Shown here one piece after another: positions 32,832 through 44,229 of a stretch of DNA of 64,000 nucleotides (position 1 is the stretch's first letter; each line of letters opens with the position of its first letter). The DNA comes from Dryococelus australis (Eukaryota > Arthropoda > Insecta > Phasmatodea > Phasmatidae), in the NCBI GenBank assembly GCA_029891345.1, contig CM057002.1, forward strand, positions 18,862,295 through 18,926,294. Reading direction: 5' to 3'. A program made the position numbers and the translations under genes. The notes beneath the pieces are model-generated. The model did no database searches and was not told the origin of the DNA. It saw only the letters and a list, made by a program, of their open reading frames with translations.

Positions 32832-34720
32832 CTATGTTATGAAATTGATCCCTATGGAATCAATGGTTCAGAAATTATGTCTATATTTATAAAAGTGCTT
32901 AGCTCAAAATTGATATTGCTAGAAAGTCTTTAGGATTTAAATGACTTGTTGAAAGGTAAATGATGCGTTCGAAGCGATCTCAATGTAATCGATTCATCGA
33001 ACTTGCGCACTATCTAGCGGTCGATGACGGCATCAAGAGACATCAGTGCTCCTGGTGGTTAACTCTACAACTAGGCTGACGTCCTATTATGGCGACAGAA
33101 TTGCTGCCTAACAAGCAAGTGGGGAACTGAACACAGCCTACCTCGCTGGGAAAGAGTGTATGGGGAGGTTTGGGAAGGGTATTAACTATATCCGTGGAGA
33201 GGAGGATGATGAGTGGAGGGGTTGTAGTTAGGGGAGAGGAGTAATAGTGTACCAGGTATTCAGAATACATAACCATAGGAGAAGAGAGCTTAGAATCTCG
33301 CAGCAGGAACCAAATTAATTCTAGAAGTAATCACAAAACAGCTCAGGTAGGGGAAGGGGTTGGAGCATGCAGAGTCGAGTCCGGAGCAGATTTCAGAGCA
33401 GTGTGGAGAAGATTGCGAAACTAGGATAATCTTATGGGACTACGATTGAGCAAAGTGAAGTGAAACTCCCCATAGGTGAAGGGATTGATCACATTTGAGG
33501 AGCAGTGAGGAGCGATTGAGAAGCATATTGTGGAGCAAGGTGAATTAATATGCACAACGATTTCCGCCCTAGGTTAATATTATGGGACTACCTCCGTCCC
33601 CCATCCTTATGCCGTTCTAAAAGTGATGTGAAACCCATGTAGGTGAAGGAGTGGAGCAGCTTGTGGAGCAGTGTGGAGCAGATTGCGGGGCTAAGTGAAG
33701 GGAAAATCCCCCCTGGCTAATCTTATGAGACTAAAGTGAAGTGACCCCCCCCCCTTCTCCGTAGATAAAGGGGTGGAGAAGATTGCCGAGCTAAGTGTGG
33801 ACCAATCACAGCACAAGATTAGCTCCTCAATTGAAGTGCTAAGTGAGGAGCCATTGAGGAGCAGATTGAGGACCAAGGTGAATTGGTATGCGCAGCGATT
33901 TCGGCCATAGGTTAATCTTATGTGAGTATGTCTGTCCCCTCATCCCTATGTAATTCTAAAAGTGAAGTGAAACCCCCCGTAGGTGAATGGGGAAAGCAGA
34001 TTGTAGAGCTAAGTGATTGGAAAATCCCTCCAGGTTAATCTTATGGGACTAAAGTGAAGTGAATTCCCCCCCCCCCCTCCTCCTCCGTGGATAAAGTGGT
34101 GGAGCAGATTGCGGAGTAGTGCGGAGCAGATTGCGGAACTAAGTGAAGTGAAAATTCCCTTAGGTTAATCTTATGGGTCTAAAGCGAAGTGAAATCCCCC
34201 GTAAGTGAAGGGTGGAGTAGATAGCGGAGCTAAGTGTGGTATGCATAGCGATTTCGGCCCTAAGTTAATCTTTTGGGACTATGTCTGAAAGGTTTTAGGA
34301 CCTAAATGCCCTTACCACTGTGATGGATATCGGATACGGTGTCTATGTTATGAATTTGATCCTTATAGCATCACCAGTTCGGGAATTATGTGTATCTTTA
34401 TTAAAAGGGGTTAACTCAAAAATGACCTTATCAGAAAGGGCATAAGTAATAAATTGCCTTGTTGTAACGTAGGCGATGCGTTGTATTTAATTTGAACCCA
34501 TTACTTTTCTGAAAAATTATGATAACACCAACCCCAAAAATGACATAACCTAGTGTCACTTTTTAGACGATTGTCGATAAGGGCGATGCAGCCAAATTCC
34601 TAGCCAAATTCCCTATACCAAGCTCGCCTCCGACACTCTCTCCCCAGGTTAAACATTACGACACTACGCATGGCGGTGTCGATAAGGGCGAAGGTGCAGT
34701 GAAACGCCCCCGCCCCTACT
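32832..34720 (-). repeat. right arm of the foldback element
   Basis: Inverted partner of 29031-30903 with scattered substitutions and small indels, e.g. differing C-run lengths near 33745 and 34070 and a short duplication (tagccaaattcc) near 34600. Confidence 0.85.
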
Positions 34721-34732
34721 GCTAACCACAGT

Positions 34733-35130
34733 TTCTCAAACTCCTCGCAAAATCAAAGAAAACTGGACACTATTATTTTCTTATAAAACACGAATTTTAT
34801 ATAATTTGCTATTGTTTACGAGCTAAAAAATATAAAGTAATGTTTTTTTCAACAGATTTGTGAAATTTGAAAACATGCAATTCTAGTAATATTTTGTTGG
34901 TACGTTGTCGACCGTGCGCAGAGACATAAAAGCTCGTCTAACGTGGAGTGGGGATAGTCGGTAAGCCAAAGATGCCAGTGCTAAGCGATTGATAACTCTG
35001 AATACCGTTTTGGAACCGACGATAATTATATGGGCTGCGGGACAGTAGGTTCATGACGGCGTGGGCCGGTGTGGGGGAGTTACCGACGAAACTTAGAATA
35101 AGGCCCCTGACACCCGAGCTTGCTTGCAAT
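34733..35130. other. unassigned
   Basis: A minus frame of 63 codons (34938-35129) has no known motif. Nothing else seen. Confidence 0.35.
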
Positions 35131-35370
35131 TATAGGCTGTTCACGGCAAAGTGAGTGCTTTTGAAAGCCCACTCATTTGGAATAATAGTGAATAAACATA
35201 TTATATTTTAGCCTTAGACGTTATCTTCCGAGGCCCGTGGAATATACACACTGTGTTTATATCTTACTTGGCAATAGTTATATAAAAAGATGGTTAAAGG
35301 ATAAAAAAAAGTCTGAAAGAAAAAAGTAACTAGGGCTTCAAAAATGTTCACTTTACCGTGGACAGCCTAT
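35131..35370 (-). mobile_element. MITE family B, minus copy
   Basis: tataggctgttcacggcaaa at the left, tgttcactttaccgtggaca, gcctat at the right; interior in reverse (attttagccttagacgttat, ggttaaaggataaaaaa). Confidence 0.85.
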
Positions 35371-36109
35371 GGTTATGGGGGTTCTTTGCGATAACCAATT
35401 CAATGGTACTTGTTGCCGCACTAGTAACGACGAGTGCTTTTTTTATTATTTCACTTTTGCAACTGTGGTTCAGGATGAATCTTCTCTCACGACTTCAGCT
35501 TTGCACATTTACGCACAGAACGTATATCTAATCGTTTTGCTATTGCGCCTCGAACATTTGTGTTAAATAAACAGGAATGGTTACCGTTATGTTCACACAA
35601 TCTGTATTAGAATCAGTAAACATTTTCATGTTTTTTTTTTTTAATTTGCTGTTCATCGGTATTTAATAGTCTTACGCTCTTTCTCAAAACAAAATAAACA
35701 AAATAGATACAACCCTATCTCTGATTGGTTAACATTTTAACCTTGTAGGAGTCATTACATCGAAAATTGCACGCAACCAATTACGAAAACGTCCATAAAA
35801 CGGCCAGCAGTCGCCAAATCTCCCATAGAACCATCCATACAAGCAGCCATGTAGGCATGCATGGAATCTTCCATCGCAGCACACATACAAGCGTAAGACA
35901 GCGGCGCGGCGCAGCAACGGTGGTTGCAGCTGACGAGCGGTGATCCGGTGAACGTGTCGGCCACGCTCACCGGAGCAGACAGTGTTGGCATATCTGCGCG
36001 CCAGATCGCATCTCCTTCCCCCGAGCAAGTGTCGCCAACTATTGCCTCACCCGCCCGCTGCACCGCGTGGCGACCAAACCAAGGGAGATCACACATTCAT
36101 TAGAAACAC
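35371..36109. other. unassigned, GC-richer 35.87-36.09 kb
   Basis: Two overlapping minus frames (99 and 113 codons) cross the GC-richer part. The longer has short repeats of a Met/Cys-Ala pattern produced by catg-type repeats in the DNA. No domain recognised. Confidence 0.25.
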
Positions 36110-36590
36110 ACAGTCCAGAACAGTCAGATAACAGATTAAACAAACGGAACCACGTTGTTTAGAAATTTCACATCTTGGAACAGTCATACAACAGGAACAC
36201 ACAACTAAGAACCAATATTCGTTAAAAACACAGACAACCGAACAGTCATATCAGAGAAGCACAGGTGTTAGAAAAGCCAAACAAAAGAAACACAGATGTT
36301 AGAACTATCGTTCGGCAGAAACACACAATTTAGAACCACGTATTGCAGAACTACATGTTAGAAAGGTCGTACAATCCAAATTCTCATTCTAGAACAATCA
36401 TTCAACAGAACCAGAGATGTTAGAGCGATCATACAAATGAAGCACACAATTCAGAACCACAGATTGCAGAAACACATGTCGGAAGCGTCGTACAATCGAA
36501 ATTATCATTCTCGAACAATAATGCAAGAGAACTACAGATGTTAGCACGATCATACGACAGAAATTCACAATTTAGAACCACGGGAATTAG
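36110..36590 (+). repeat. degenerate ~30-bp tandem array with ~120-bp higher order
   Basis: Unit approximates tagaacaatcatacaacaga plus aacacagatgt. A higher-order period of about 120 bp is visible from the recurring caattyagaaccac (about 36327, 36448 and 36567). Strongly diverged, so an old array. Confidence 0.75.
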
Positions 36591-38469
36591 AAAGCATTCA
36601 AGGCAAACAAATACACTAGGTAATGGGCATTCTGAAAGGACTGTAACGATTTCGACGACACCTTTTTGTATGTCGCGGGTTTGAGACCACATATTCGATT
36701 AATTTAAGCAGTTAGGCCGTTAATAGTGGACCGTAGGGAGGGTTTCGAAGTGTTTTAGTCCCCATTGGCCCACAAGTTCAAATCCTGACTTGTAATTGGC
36801 TAGCGTCAGCCGATCGAGCTCGACGCTATCTCTATTATCAGCATCCATCAAGAACAGGCGTAGGTCAGGACCCTCGCCCAGAAGTGGGTAGAACGTAAGG
36901 TTGCTTTTTAGTATATTAGAGTGTTCGAACTTCCCCCGACGACATCAAGGGTGTTTTTGTCACCAACCATTAAGAGTGTGCTGAGATTGGCCCCTTTAGT
37001 TTGGTTTTAGTTGGTCAGGAGGTAGTAAGTATCGTAACGACGTTTGCGTGTTTGGAGAGTACAACTCCACGTATTAAGCACCCCGCCCTACCCTACATTC
37101 TACGAGAGCAGCCTACTACAAGTCCCGTTTGCAAAATAAAGCTCATTCCTACTGCGAGAGCCGCTTGCATCACTTCAGATAAGATGTTTAAGTTTGGTCT
37201 ACATATTGTACATTCGAGCGTCGGCCATTAGTTCTAGAAGGTTTAACCATACGCCATATTGAATTTTTCAGTACATTTCATTCCAGCTCAAGTTTTGCTA
37301 CGGTACACCAAGAGAAAATTTAAGTGTTTCCCTGAGTTAGGCAACATGATTTAATACAGTGAAGTTTGCAACGTAATCTGATAGTTGTGGAACAGTAACA
37401 TTTCTTTTCCCTGGAAGTTATAAGATTGAGACACTGGCGAGGTTACACATACGGTATTATGGGGATCAGGCAGGCTAGGCAAGACCGCTTTCAGCGATGC
37501 TAGGTTTGTTGTTGATGTCTTATAGCTCTTGCCGATTGCCATCAGGAATTTTTAAGTACTTTATGCATTAAATATTGCAGAGATAAAAATTGAGGAATTC
37601 GAAATAAAGTAGTATTCTCAAACTACCTCACATTGTGACCTACCTCTATTTGAATTGATGCAATTTTTTAATATTTTTGTCATCTGTGTTGTGCTGGTAT
37701 GTACACAAATGGTGCTGTCTACTAACTGATATGCTGAACGAAGTTGCGCAGTACTGCACGAGTTTCTTCAACTCAGCCTAGGTGTGGACCTGGAAATTAT
37801 CAGCTACTGCCTAGGTAATATTCACGCTGTCATATATTTGCTACAAGATATTATATTCTTAATTGCTACACCTCACACTACACGTGTTTGTTGTGTTTAA
37901 TAAGAGGAATTTTTCACACGAGTAAAGAATACAGTATTCATCACTGTGTCACACACACACACGCACTTACATACGTGATCATGAGTGTCATAGGCAGTTT
38001 GGTCCGGGCTGGAGTTACTGGGGCTATCCAGCATAATTATCTACGTAGCCTGCTAACCTATTCTACTGAGAGTGAAAGTTGGCAATTAGTTGTTTTTAGC
38101 ATGTACTCATATGCATTGGAAAAAAACCCAGCAAATTAACCTGCTTATGGTAACCGTCACGAGCAACAGAAATAAAACGCAGAGTTTAATCTTTTAGAGG
38201 TTTCTCACACGTGCTTACCGAATTAACCATAATCATTATTTACAAATCTATAAACTTATCACATGTATATGTACTAGGACTGTATACGCAAGTGTATACT
38301 ACCTGTATACTACCTATTCCAAAGGGGTGGCATACCTTTCTAGTTCTCTCTGTGTACATTATATTACATGATTAAAAGTAAGAAAATTTTATTAATAATT
38401 AAACTATGATACTACTAGATCATGGAATTTCCGTAGTTAGTAAAATTAAGGGCTACAGCTACAATCACA
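36591..38469. other. unassigned, possible tRNA-like relic
   Basis: At 36776-36790 acaagttcaaatcctg resembles a B box, with gttttagtccccattgg before it, so a decayed tRNA-derived element is possible. No other feature. Confidence 0.3.
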
Positions 38470-38472
38470 TAA

Positions 38473-38983
38473 AGGCCCGTCTACACTCGCGTTGACGTTA
38501 CAATAACGCGTTACAATAAGTCATGTTTCCGTGAATCGTATACGCTGTGGCTATAACCGACGTTATACGTTGCCATGACGCTAGACGTAAAACGCAACAC
38601 GGCAGAAGTTGGCCAACTTTCAAGTCTTTGCGTTTTGCGCCAGCCAATCAGAATTCAAGACGTCACAAACAAATGTTACAGACGATTGGCAACAGATAGC
38701 ACCACTATCGCCGTACGTATTTCATTTGTTAATGTTATACGAAATCAATACACAAATAACGCAAAATGCATTAAAAAATAATTGAGTGTAACTATTTAGT
38801 TTTCGGAATCTCTTTATTTTACAGGTTCTTTTTAAATTTCAAACACAAACAAAAATATCAGTACATATTCACCTACATTATTTTCATTTGTATTCCTGTT
38901 AACGTCGATTGTAGACATGACAGTTTTCTTATGGCGACATTTAGCGTTTAACGTTTCGTGTCAACGCGATTGTAGACGGGCCT
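38473..38983. mobile_element. PIF/Harbinger-type MITE with TAA duplication
   Basis: Termini AGGCCCGTCTACACTCGCGT and (right, inverse) TGTAGACGGGCCT with acgcgat before it form a TIR of about 27 bp. TAA flanks both ends (38470-38472; 38984-38986). A 3-bp TWA duplication is typical of PIF/Harbinger. 511 bp, non-coding. Confidence 0.75.
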
Positions 38984-38986
38984 TAA

Positions 38987-39437
38987 AGAAGCTGTATTTT
39001 TTGGTTTAATTTGGGTGCCACGTTCTGGGAACGTAAGAAACGGAACACACGTTAGTGCGTGATTCAAAGCGATCCGCGAACGAAAGCAGCAGGGTCCGCG
39101 CAGAGCGTAATCCTTCCATTGCAAAATTTCCGGACGTCAAAACGACTGACAGGTGTCGCAAACAGACGACAACGTCCCCAGCAAGCACGTGCGTGTGTCA
39201 CGTGACGACATTTCGAAACACCTACCACGCACTGTGTGTGCCAGTCAAGCTGCCTGCTTGCCGAACCTGCCTTTCCTCTCGCCTCGTGCCGGTGACATTA
39301 TCCGCCAGAGAAGAAAACATACCCACACGCATCGTGGATACTTCTCAGGATACTGATTTCCATTTATTCCCGTATAAATATTTTTGTTTATATTTATTAC
39401 CATCCTCGTAAATTTTAAGGGACGAAGCAATCTTTTC
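38987..39437. other. unassigned, CpG-containing
   Basis: A 118-codon plus frame (39055-39411) starts in a region richer in CpG than its surroundings but has no motif I recognise. Confidence 0.25.
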
Positions 39438-39861
39438 CTATAGACTATTCACGGCAAAACGAGCAGTTTTGAAAGCCCTGCTTAAGATCAACTTGTGTAC
39501 ACGTTGTGTATTCTTCCGCCTTATGTGAAATTAACGTTGCCATGGGCCTCATCACGTAATTCATACGTCGGTCAAGCGAAACTGTGAAGTTATTATAAAA
39601 GTTAATATAAAGAAATCTGCTAATTTTTATACGTCGATGCATAAAAAACCAGAAAACTAAAGAAATAATTTAAGTTATCACAAATGGTTACCAAACACTT
39701 TTTATTCGACTTTAAAATATGGAACTACTTCCCACCCATCGTTTACCAACTTTACTGGGCGTATGTCACTCAGTGTGCCCCTTTAAATATATGCAGGCAG
39801 GGGCAGTGATTCTTTCCTAAGGTTGATTTCAAAAGTGCTCGCTTTATCATGAACAGCCTTT
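39438..39861 (-). mobile_element. MITE family A, full-length minus copy
   Basis: tatagactattcacggcaaa at the left and gctttatcatgaacagcctt at the right; full reverse interior including cgtttaccaactttactggg. Confidence 0.85.
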
Positions 39862-40205
39862 AGGCAACTAAACTCTATGAAAGATTCAACGGTGATCGTG
39901 TGATTTTATGGCGTAATAATAAATACGACGGTCTGTTGCACGTTCGTGCACTGCTACAAATATCTTGCACCGGTGATTTCATAATTATAAAAAGTGTGGA
40001 CATGCCTGTTTTAGCCATCTTCACATTCTAAAAATACTATGTACAGTCGGAAACAGAAAACGTGAATTCGTCTTCGGGCTTGAGAAGTTTCTAGACTGTT
40101 GTTCTTAGCAGACATCATTCAAAACTATGGAGCAGTTTCTGAATGAAGTATATTTCTAACTGAAGCTGTTCTCACAAGTTTGCTGCCTTACAACTGAATT
40201 GTAAT
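39862..40205. other. no recognisable feature
   Basis: Nothing supportable. Confidence 0.4.
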
Positions 40206-40385
40206 TATAGGCCCTTCACGATTAATTGTGTCGTTATGAAAGCCTAATCAGGATTTGCTTTCCCCTCTCATACTGCATCCTTCCGCTGTATGTAAGACCA
40301 ACAATGTCATAATCCTGGCCACTTTATACGTGGGCCATCCAAATGGAACCGTGGAATTTCTAGGAAAGTAAACGTGTAAATATAG
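40206..40385 (-). mobile_element. MITE family A, diverged minus fragment
   Basis: ataggcccttcacgatta plus the reverse interior (tccttccgctgtatgtaaga). It ends where a family C repeat starts. Confidence 0.6.
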
Positions 40386-40840
40386 ACCACTCCCGGCTAC
40401 TTCAAACCTTTTCTGAATCCCTGCTGAAGTTATACTTCCAGGATATTCCTCCGCCTCACGTTAACAAAGCTTAACAAAATCTAATAGATTACACCAAAGG
40501 GACAACGCACCGCCTTCGTGCGCTCTCAGTTTAATAATATATTGCACAAGAACTATACCTTACTAGGCATTACCAACACAGCGATTTTCTAGCTGTTTTT
40601 ATTCATATTAATAATATATTAAATATACAATATCGTGCAGATTTATAGATAGGCCTATAATATACGTAAAAGTTCAATTCAACTAAATACAAAGGACTTT
40701 TATGCTAACACAAGTATAAAACGTTTGTGATACGCGAAATATTTAGGAGACAACTGAACACATCATACAGGGGCTATTTTTTCAAATGTTTAATTCAAAA
40801 GTGTGAAGAAACTGAGAATAGACTGCAACCACAGACATAT
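40386..40840 (+). repeat. dispersed repeat family C, copy 5
   Basis: ccactcccggctacttc, gatattcctccgcctcacgt and gacaacgcaccgccttcgtg, ending near gaagaaactgagaatag. Confidence 0.65.
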
Positions 40841-40929
40841 TATTTCTTATGGCTCGGCACCGCCTACGAGCGATGACCGCTAACGACATTAATAGCCTAA
40901 ACACTGGAGAAGGGCCTAACTCACCAGTT

Positions 40930-41349
40930 ACTGCTCACGGTAAAGTGATGACTTTTGAAATCAACCTTAGAAAAAAGTCACTGCTCCTGCCTGCGTATAT
41001 TCTAACGGGCGCACTGAGTGACATATCCACAAGTTGGTAACGATGGGTGGAAAGTAATTTAATATCTTAAAGTCGAATAAAAAAGAGTTAGATGACCATT
41101 TGTGAAAACTTAAATTATTTCTTTCGCTGTCTGTTTTTTTTTTATGTATCAAAGTATGAAAAATGTGCATGTTTGAAAAATATTTACTTTTCCTATAATT
41201 TCACAGTTTCATTTGACCGATGCATGGATAAAGTGATGAGACCCTTGCCAGTGATAATTTTACATAAGGTGGAAGAATACGCAACACGCATACAAGTAGA
41301 TCTTAAGCAGGGCTTCCAAAAGTGTTCATTTTACCGTGAACATCCTATA
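40930..41349 (+). mobile_element. MITE family A, full-length copy
   Basis: Termini actgctcacggtaaagtgat and gttcattttaccgtgaacat, cctata. Interior complete. Confidence 0.85.
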
Positions 41350-41357
41350 GTTGGAGT

Positions 41358-41590
41358 TGAGAGATTTGGGTTTGAGGTATTGAGAGCCGATGGCGGTGAA
41401 GCTAGGTGAGTATGGAGCAGCTCCGGAATACAAGGGCGGGGGAAGTGGGAGATCCCCAAGAAACACCGCCGACCAGCGGCATCGTCCGGCACGAATCCCA
41501 CTTGTAAAAATCCGAGACTGGCCCAGCCGGTGATTGAACCCGGTTCGCCTTTGTGGAAGGCGAGCAGTCAAACCGCTCAGCCACCGTAGT
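41358..41590 (-). mobile_element. SINE family S1, best tRNA-like head
   Basis: On minus the head reads ggtggctgagcggtttgact (A-box region) and ccgggttcaatcaccgg (B box), followed by the S1 body and ending gagagccgatgg(c)ggtgaa in plus orientation. The head resembles a Ser/Leu-type tRNA. This copy best supports a Pol III tRNA origin for S1. Confidence 0.8.
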
Positions 41591-41670
41591 TTTTTGCACG
41601 TTATTTATCAGTGAAGCGAATTCTTCATTTTTAGAACTAAATACATTTCTGTTGTGTACCCTTTTCTCTT

Positions 41671-41919
41671 TTATGATGTTCGACATGTGTTGACACTTCA
41701 GCTGCAGGCCTGTATACTTTTATGACGTTCGACATGTGTTGACACTTCAGCTGCAGGCCTGTATACTTTTATGACGTTCGACATGTGTTGACACTTCAGC
41801 TGCAGGCCTGTATACTTTTATGATGTTCGACATGTGTTGACACTTCAGCTGCAGGCCTGTATACTTTTATGATGTTCGACATGTGTTGACACTTCAGCTG
41901 CAGGCCTGTATACTTTTAC
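41671..41919 (+). repeat. 49-bp minisatellite, 5 copies
   Basis: Unit starts ttatgacgttcgacatgtgt and contains cttcagctgcaggcctgtat. Starts at 41671, 41720, 41769 and so on; copies differ only at gacg/gatg. Confidence 0.95.
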
Positions 41920-42065
41920 ATGCACACGGAGTATTATTCTAACAGTATAAAACATTACAGAAAGCAATGACGTTAAAACTGCAAAATATAACCTTAGAAT
42001 GGGTAAAGTATATTAACGTCGATATTATTCATACTCAGGCATGATTCCTACCTCTTCTAAAGAAA

Positions 42066-42240
42066 CGCGGTGATGTGGTGGTTAGACTACTCGTCTCCCG
42101 GATTATCGCACGTGGGAATCGTTCCGGACGTTGCAACTGGTCGACTCTGCTGATCGACAGGTTTTCTCGGGGATCTCTTGTAGCCCCCGCCGTTGTTTTC
42201 CAGGGTTGTCCATGCTCACCTCACTTATTGACTCTCAGCC
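42066..42240 (+). mobile_element. SINE family S1, plus copy lacking B box
   Basis: Head gcggtgatgtggtggttaga passes directly to ggattatcgcacgtgggaat, so the B-box segment has been deleted. Body gttttctcggggatctcttg and end tcacttattgactctcag. Confidence 0.7.
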
Positions 42241-42640
42241 ACCTAAGTATCTTCCTCACCCTCAACAAATACGAGCTCACTCTGGCTAGGAGTGTAGCAG
42301 AAGTGGTAAGTATTTGGGGAGCGGAGCTGGAGTGACGTTGCAGGTTGCAAAGAGGTCGGCACAAGGTCGTGTGCGGCGGGGAACAATGCCCTGGAGGAAG
42401 GGGCATCAGATGGCTCCAGCAGGCTGTCTGTCCAGCCTGGAGGGATATCCCGGCCATTGTGCCGCCAAGCAAGGTCGACTATTGTCCGCCCCTGCCAAGG
42501 ACAACCCACCGCCCCACCCCCTAGCTGCCCCCCTTACGAAACTTTATATCTACTTATCAATGGCCGCGATATTTCGGCAATTTATTTGCCACAACACCAC
42601 TCTTCAAACTTTCAGAACTTTCCTGTGACTTCGTTGTTTG
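42241..42640. other. GC-richer unassigned stretch
   Basis: Open in several overlapping frames on both strands (up to 104 codons) without recognisable motifs. May be an unidentified repeat or exon. Confidence 0.25.
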
Positions 42641-43053
42641 TATGAATACACGTATCCCGGTACATAAATTTTCCTTCTGGAAGTACGACTTTTTGCTAGA
42701 AAAGGTAAAACAAAAATAATCATCTTTGCCCCTGTCTTTTAACTTTTGTCATGTTAAGTGTATTCGTGAAAGTTGTTAAATGTAGAATTTCTAAAGTTTG
42801 CCCACGCAGTTTTCTTAAGCAGTAATAGTACGACTATACGGACGCAGTTTAATCTGCGGGCTTTCATCACGTGTAATAAAACCCCAATGTTACAGATCTA
42901 ATTTACACAGTACAGCGTCACGACGGAAACACTGCACGTCTTACACGTAGGGGCGATGATGCACTAGGGGTGCGCGTTAGTGTCGCCCGTATTGCTCCCT
43001 CGCTTCTTGACCCAGGACGTGTAGCTATACACTCAACTGCGTAAATGATACTG
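42641..43053. other. no recognisable feature
   Basis: Contains near 42.99 kb a phrase (agtgtcgcccgtattgctcc) resembling the 83-bp unit at 4.08 kb; otherwise nothing. Confidence 0.35.
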
Positions 43054-43301
43054 TAGGATGTTCGCGACAAAGTGAACGCTTTTGAGGCCTTGGTTAGTTT
43101 TTACTTTTAGCCATTTTTTTAATACTTTAACCACTTTTTAAAATAAACATTGCCATATTGCCATGTGTGTAATAAACACAGTGCGTATACTCCACCGCAC
43201 TAGGAAGTTAACTTCTAAGGCTACAGTAAATTGTGTTTATTGACTATTATTACAAATGAGAGGGCTTTAAAAAGTGCTCACTGTTCCATGAATGACATAT
43301 A
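43054..43301 (+). mobile_element. MITE family B, full-length copy
   Basis: Left taggatgttcgcgacaaagt; right aaagtgctcactgttccatg, gacatata (eroded); interior aataaacacagtgcgtatac and aaggctacagtaaat. Confidence 0.75.
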
Positions 43302-43710
43302 GGATATGGCGTGCAAGCTGACATTTTAGTTAGTAGTGAATTAAGAAAAACAGTTCTAAGTCTTTTCACTCTTTATTGCGAGTGAAATATTTAAATGTAT
43401 GGCAAACCAAGTCGGCGTGCTTTCATTTGATACACCACATCAGAGCGAGAACTGGTACGTTTGCACTGCCTGGCGTAAGTAATTAGGCGCATGAAAATAT
43501 TAACTCTACGTATATACGGCGGAAGATGAGGCCCGCCTACCCGCCACATGAATTACGTTGCAGAGTGTTAGAAATACACGACCTCCCACCCCCCCCCTCG
43601 GAATCTACCAAACGCTCGTCCAATGAGTTGATCTACAAAAATTACACACTTCAGATTAAACCTGTTGCGTTCTCTTTAGACGTCACGCACGGTAGAAACA
43701 CAGTTTCAGA
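43302..43710. other. no recognisable feature
   Basis: Nothing recognised. Confidence 0.4.
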
Positions 43711-43922
43711 GCATTTCAGTGTACCTACAGACGGCATTTCAGTATACCTACAGACGGCATTTCAGTATACCTACAGACGGCATTTCAGTATACATACAGA
43801 CGGCATTTCAGTGTACCTACAGACGGCATTTCAGTATACCTACAGACGGCATTTCAGTATACCTACAGACGGCATTTCAGTATACCTACAGACGGCATTT
43901 CAGTATACCTACAGACGGCTTT
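43711..43922 (+). repeat. 23-bp minisatellite, ~9 copies
   Basis: Unit ctacagacggcatttcagta plus tac. As 3 x 23 = 69, all three plus frames cycle through the same text and stay open, producing the 154- and 109-codon ORFs here. Confidence 0.95.
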
Positions 43923-44186
43923 TTCAGAGCGCTGTATATCAAAATAGATGTGCCAGATACAAACAGAACTACTCAAGGGCCCTGCATTGAACCTTCCTAC
44001 AGACTTTTCACCAATAATATGACAGGGTCACCGCTTAAAGTGCCATAGGTACGCGCTGCACGACGAGAACACAGCACACCATTTGAGAACGTTGCGCGTA
44101 GAGGCTATAGTGCACTTGACGCGCGTGGCAGCGTCGCCCTTATTGCCCCAGCGCTGAAGATACCTCCAGGTAGACGGGCGCCTTAA
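43923..44186. other. sequence resembling the tail of repeat E
   Basis: ttttttcagagc and caagggccctgcattgaacc echo 17480-17540 next to repeat E copy 2, suggesting a further, partial relative. Confidence 0.35.
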
Positions 44187-44229
44187 ACAGGTCTTTCAAA
44201 AGAGCTTACATTACCGTGCACAGCCTATA
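44187..44229 (+). mobile_element. MITE family A, 3' terminal fragment
   Basis: caggtctttcaaaagagctt then acattaccgtgcacagccta: only the right terminus remains. Confidence 0.55.

Larger units (their letters stand above)
29022..34732. mobile_element. 5.7-kb foldback transposon, Mutator-like by TSD
   Basis: Two inverted arms, 29031-30903 and 32832-34720, share termini AGTAGGGGCGGGGGCGTTTC and stay alignable to their inner ends. AACCACAGT occurs directly outside each end (29022-29030; 34724-34732), a 9-bp duplication with two or three unaligned bases at the right junction. Nine-base target duplications with long TIRs are typical of Mutator-like (MULE) elements. The 1.9-kb loop encodes no recognisable transposase, so the element would be non-autonomous. 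A 77-codon ORF present once in each arm is an arm by-product. Superfamily is inferred from TSD length only. Confidence 0.75.

Noticed and set aside
30459-33276. A 77-codon ORF found twice (30459-30692 plus, 33043-33276 minus) as a duplicated gene
   Set aside because: It is the same DNA in both arms of the foldback element; no known motif and no start or codon signal beyond arm identity.
3153-41409. Similar short peptides (containing ...TTCIQVDLK..FQKCSFY) in several ORFs
   Set aside because: They are translations of the right half of MITE family A; stops and shifts differ between copies.
43526-44048. 154- and 109-codon ORFs
   Set aside because: Mostly the 23-bp minisatellite translated; the non-repetitive ends are short and featureless.
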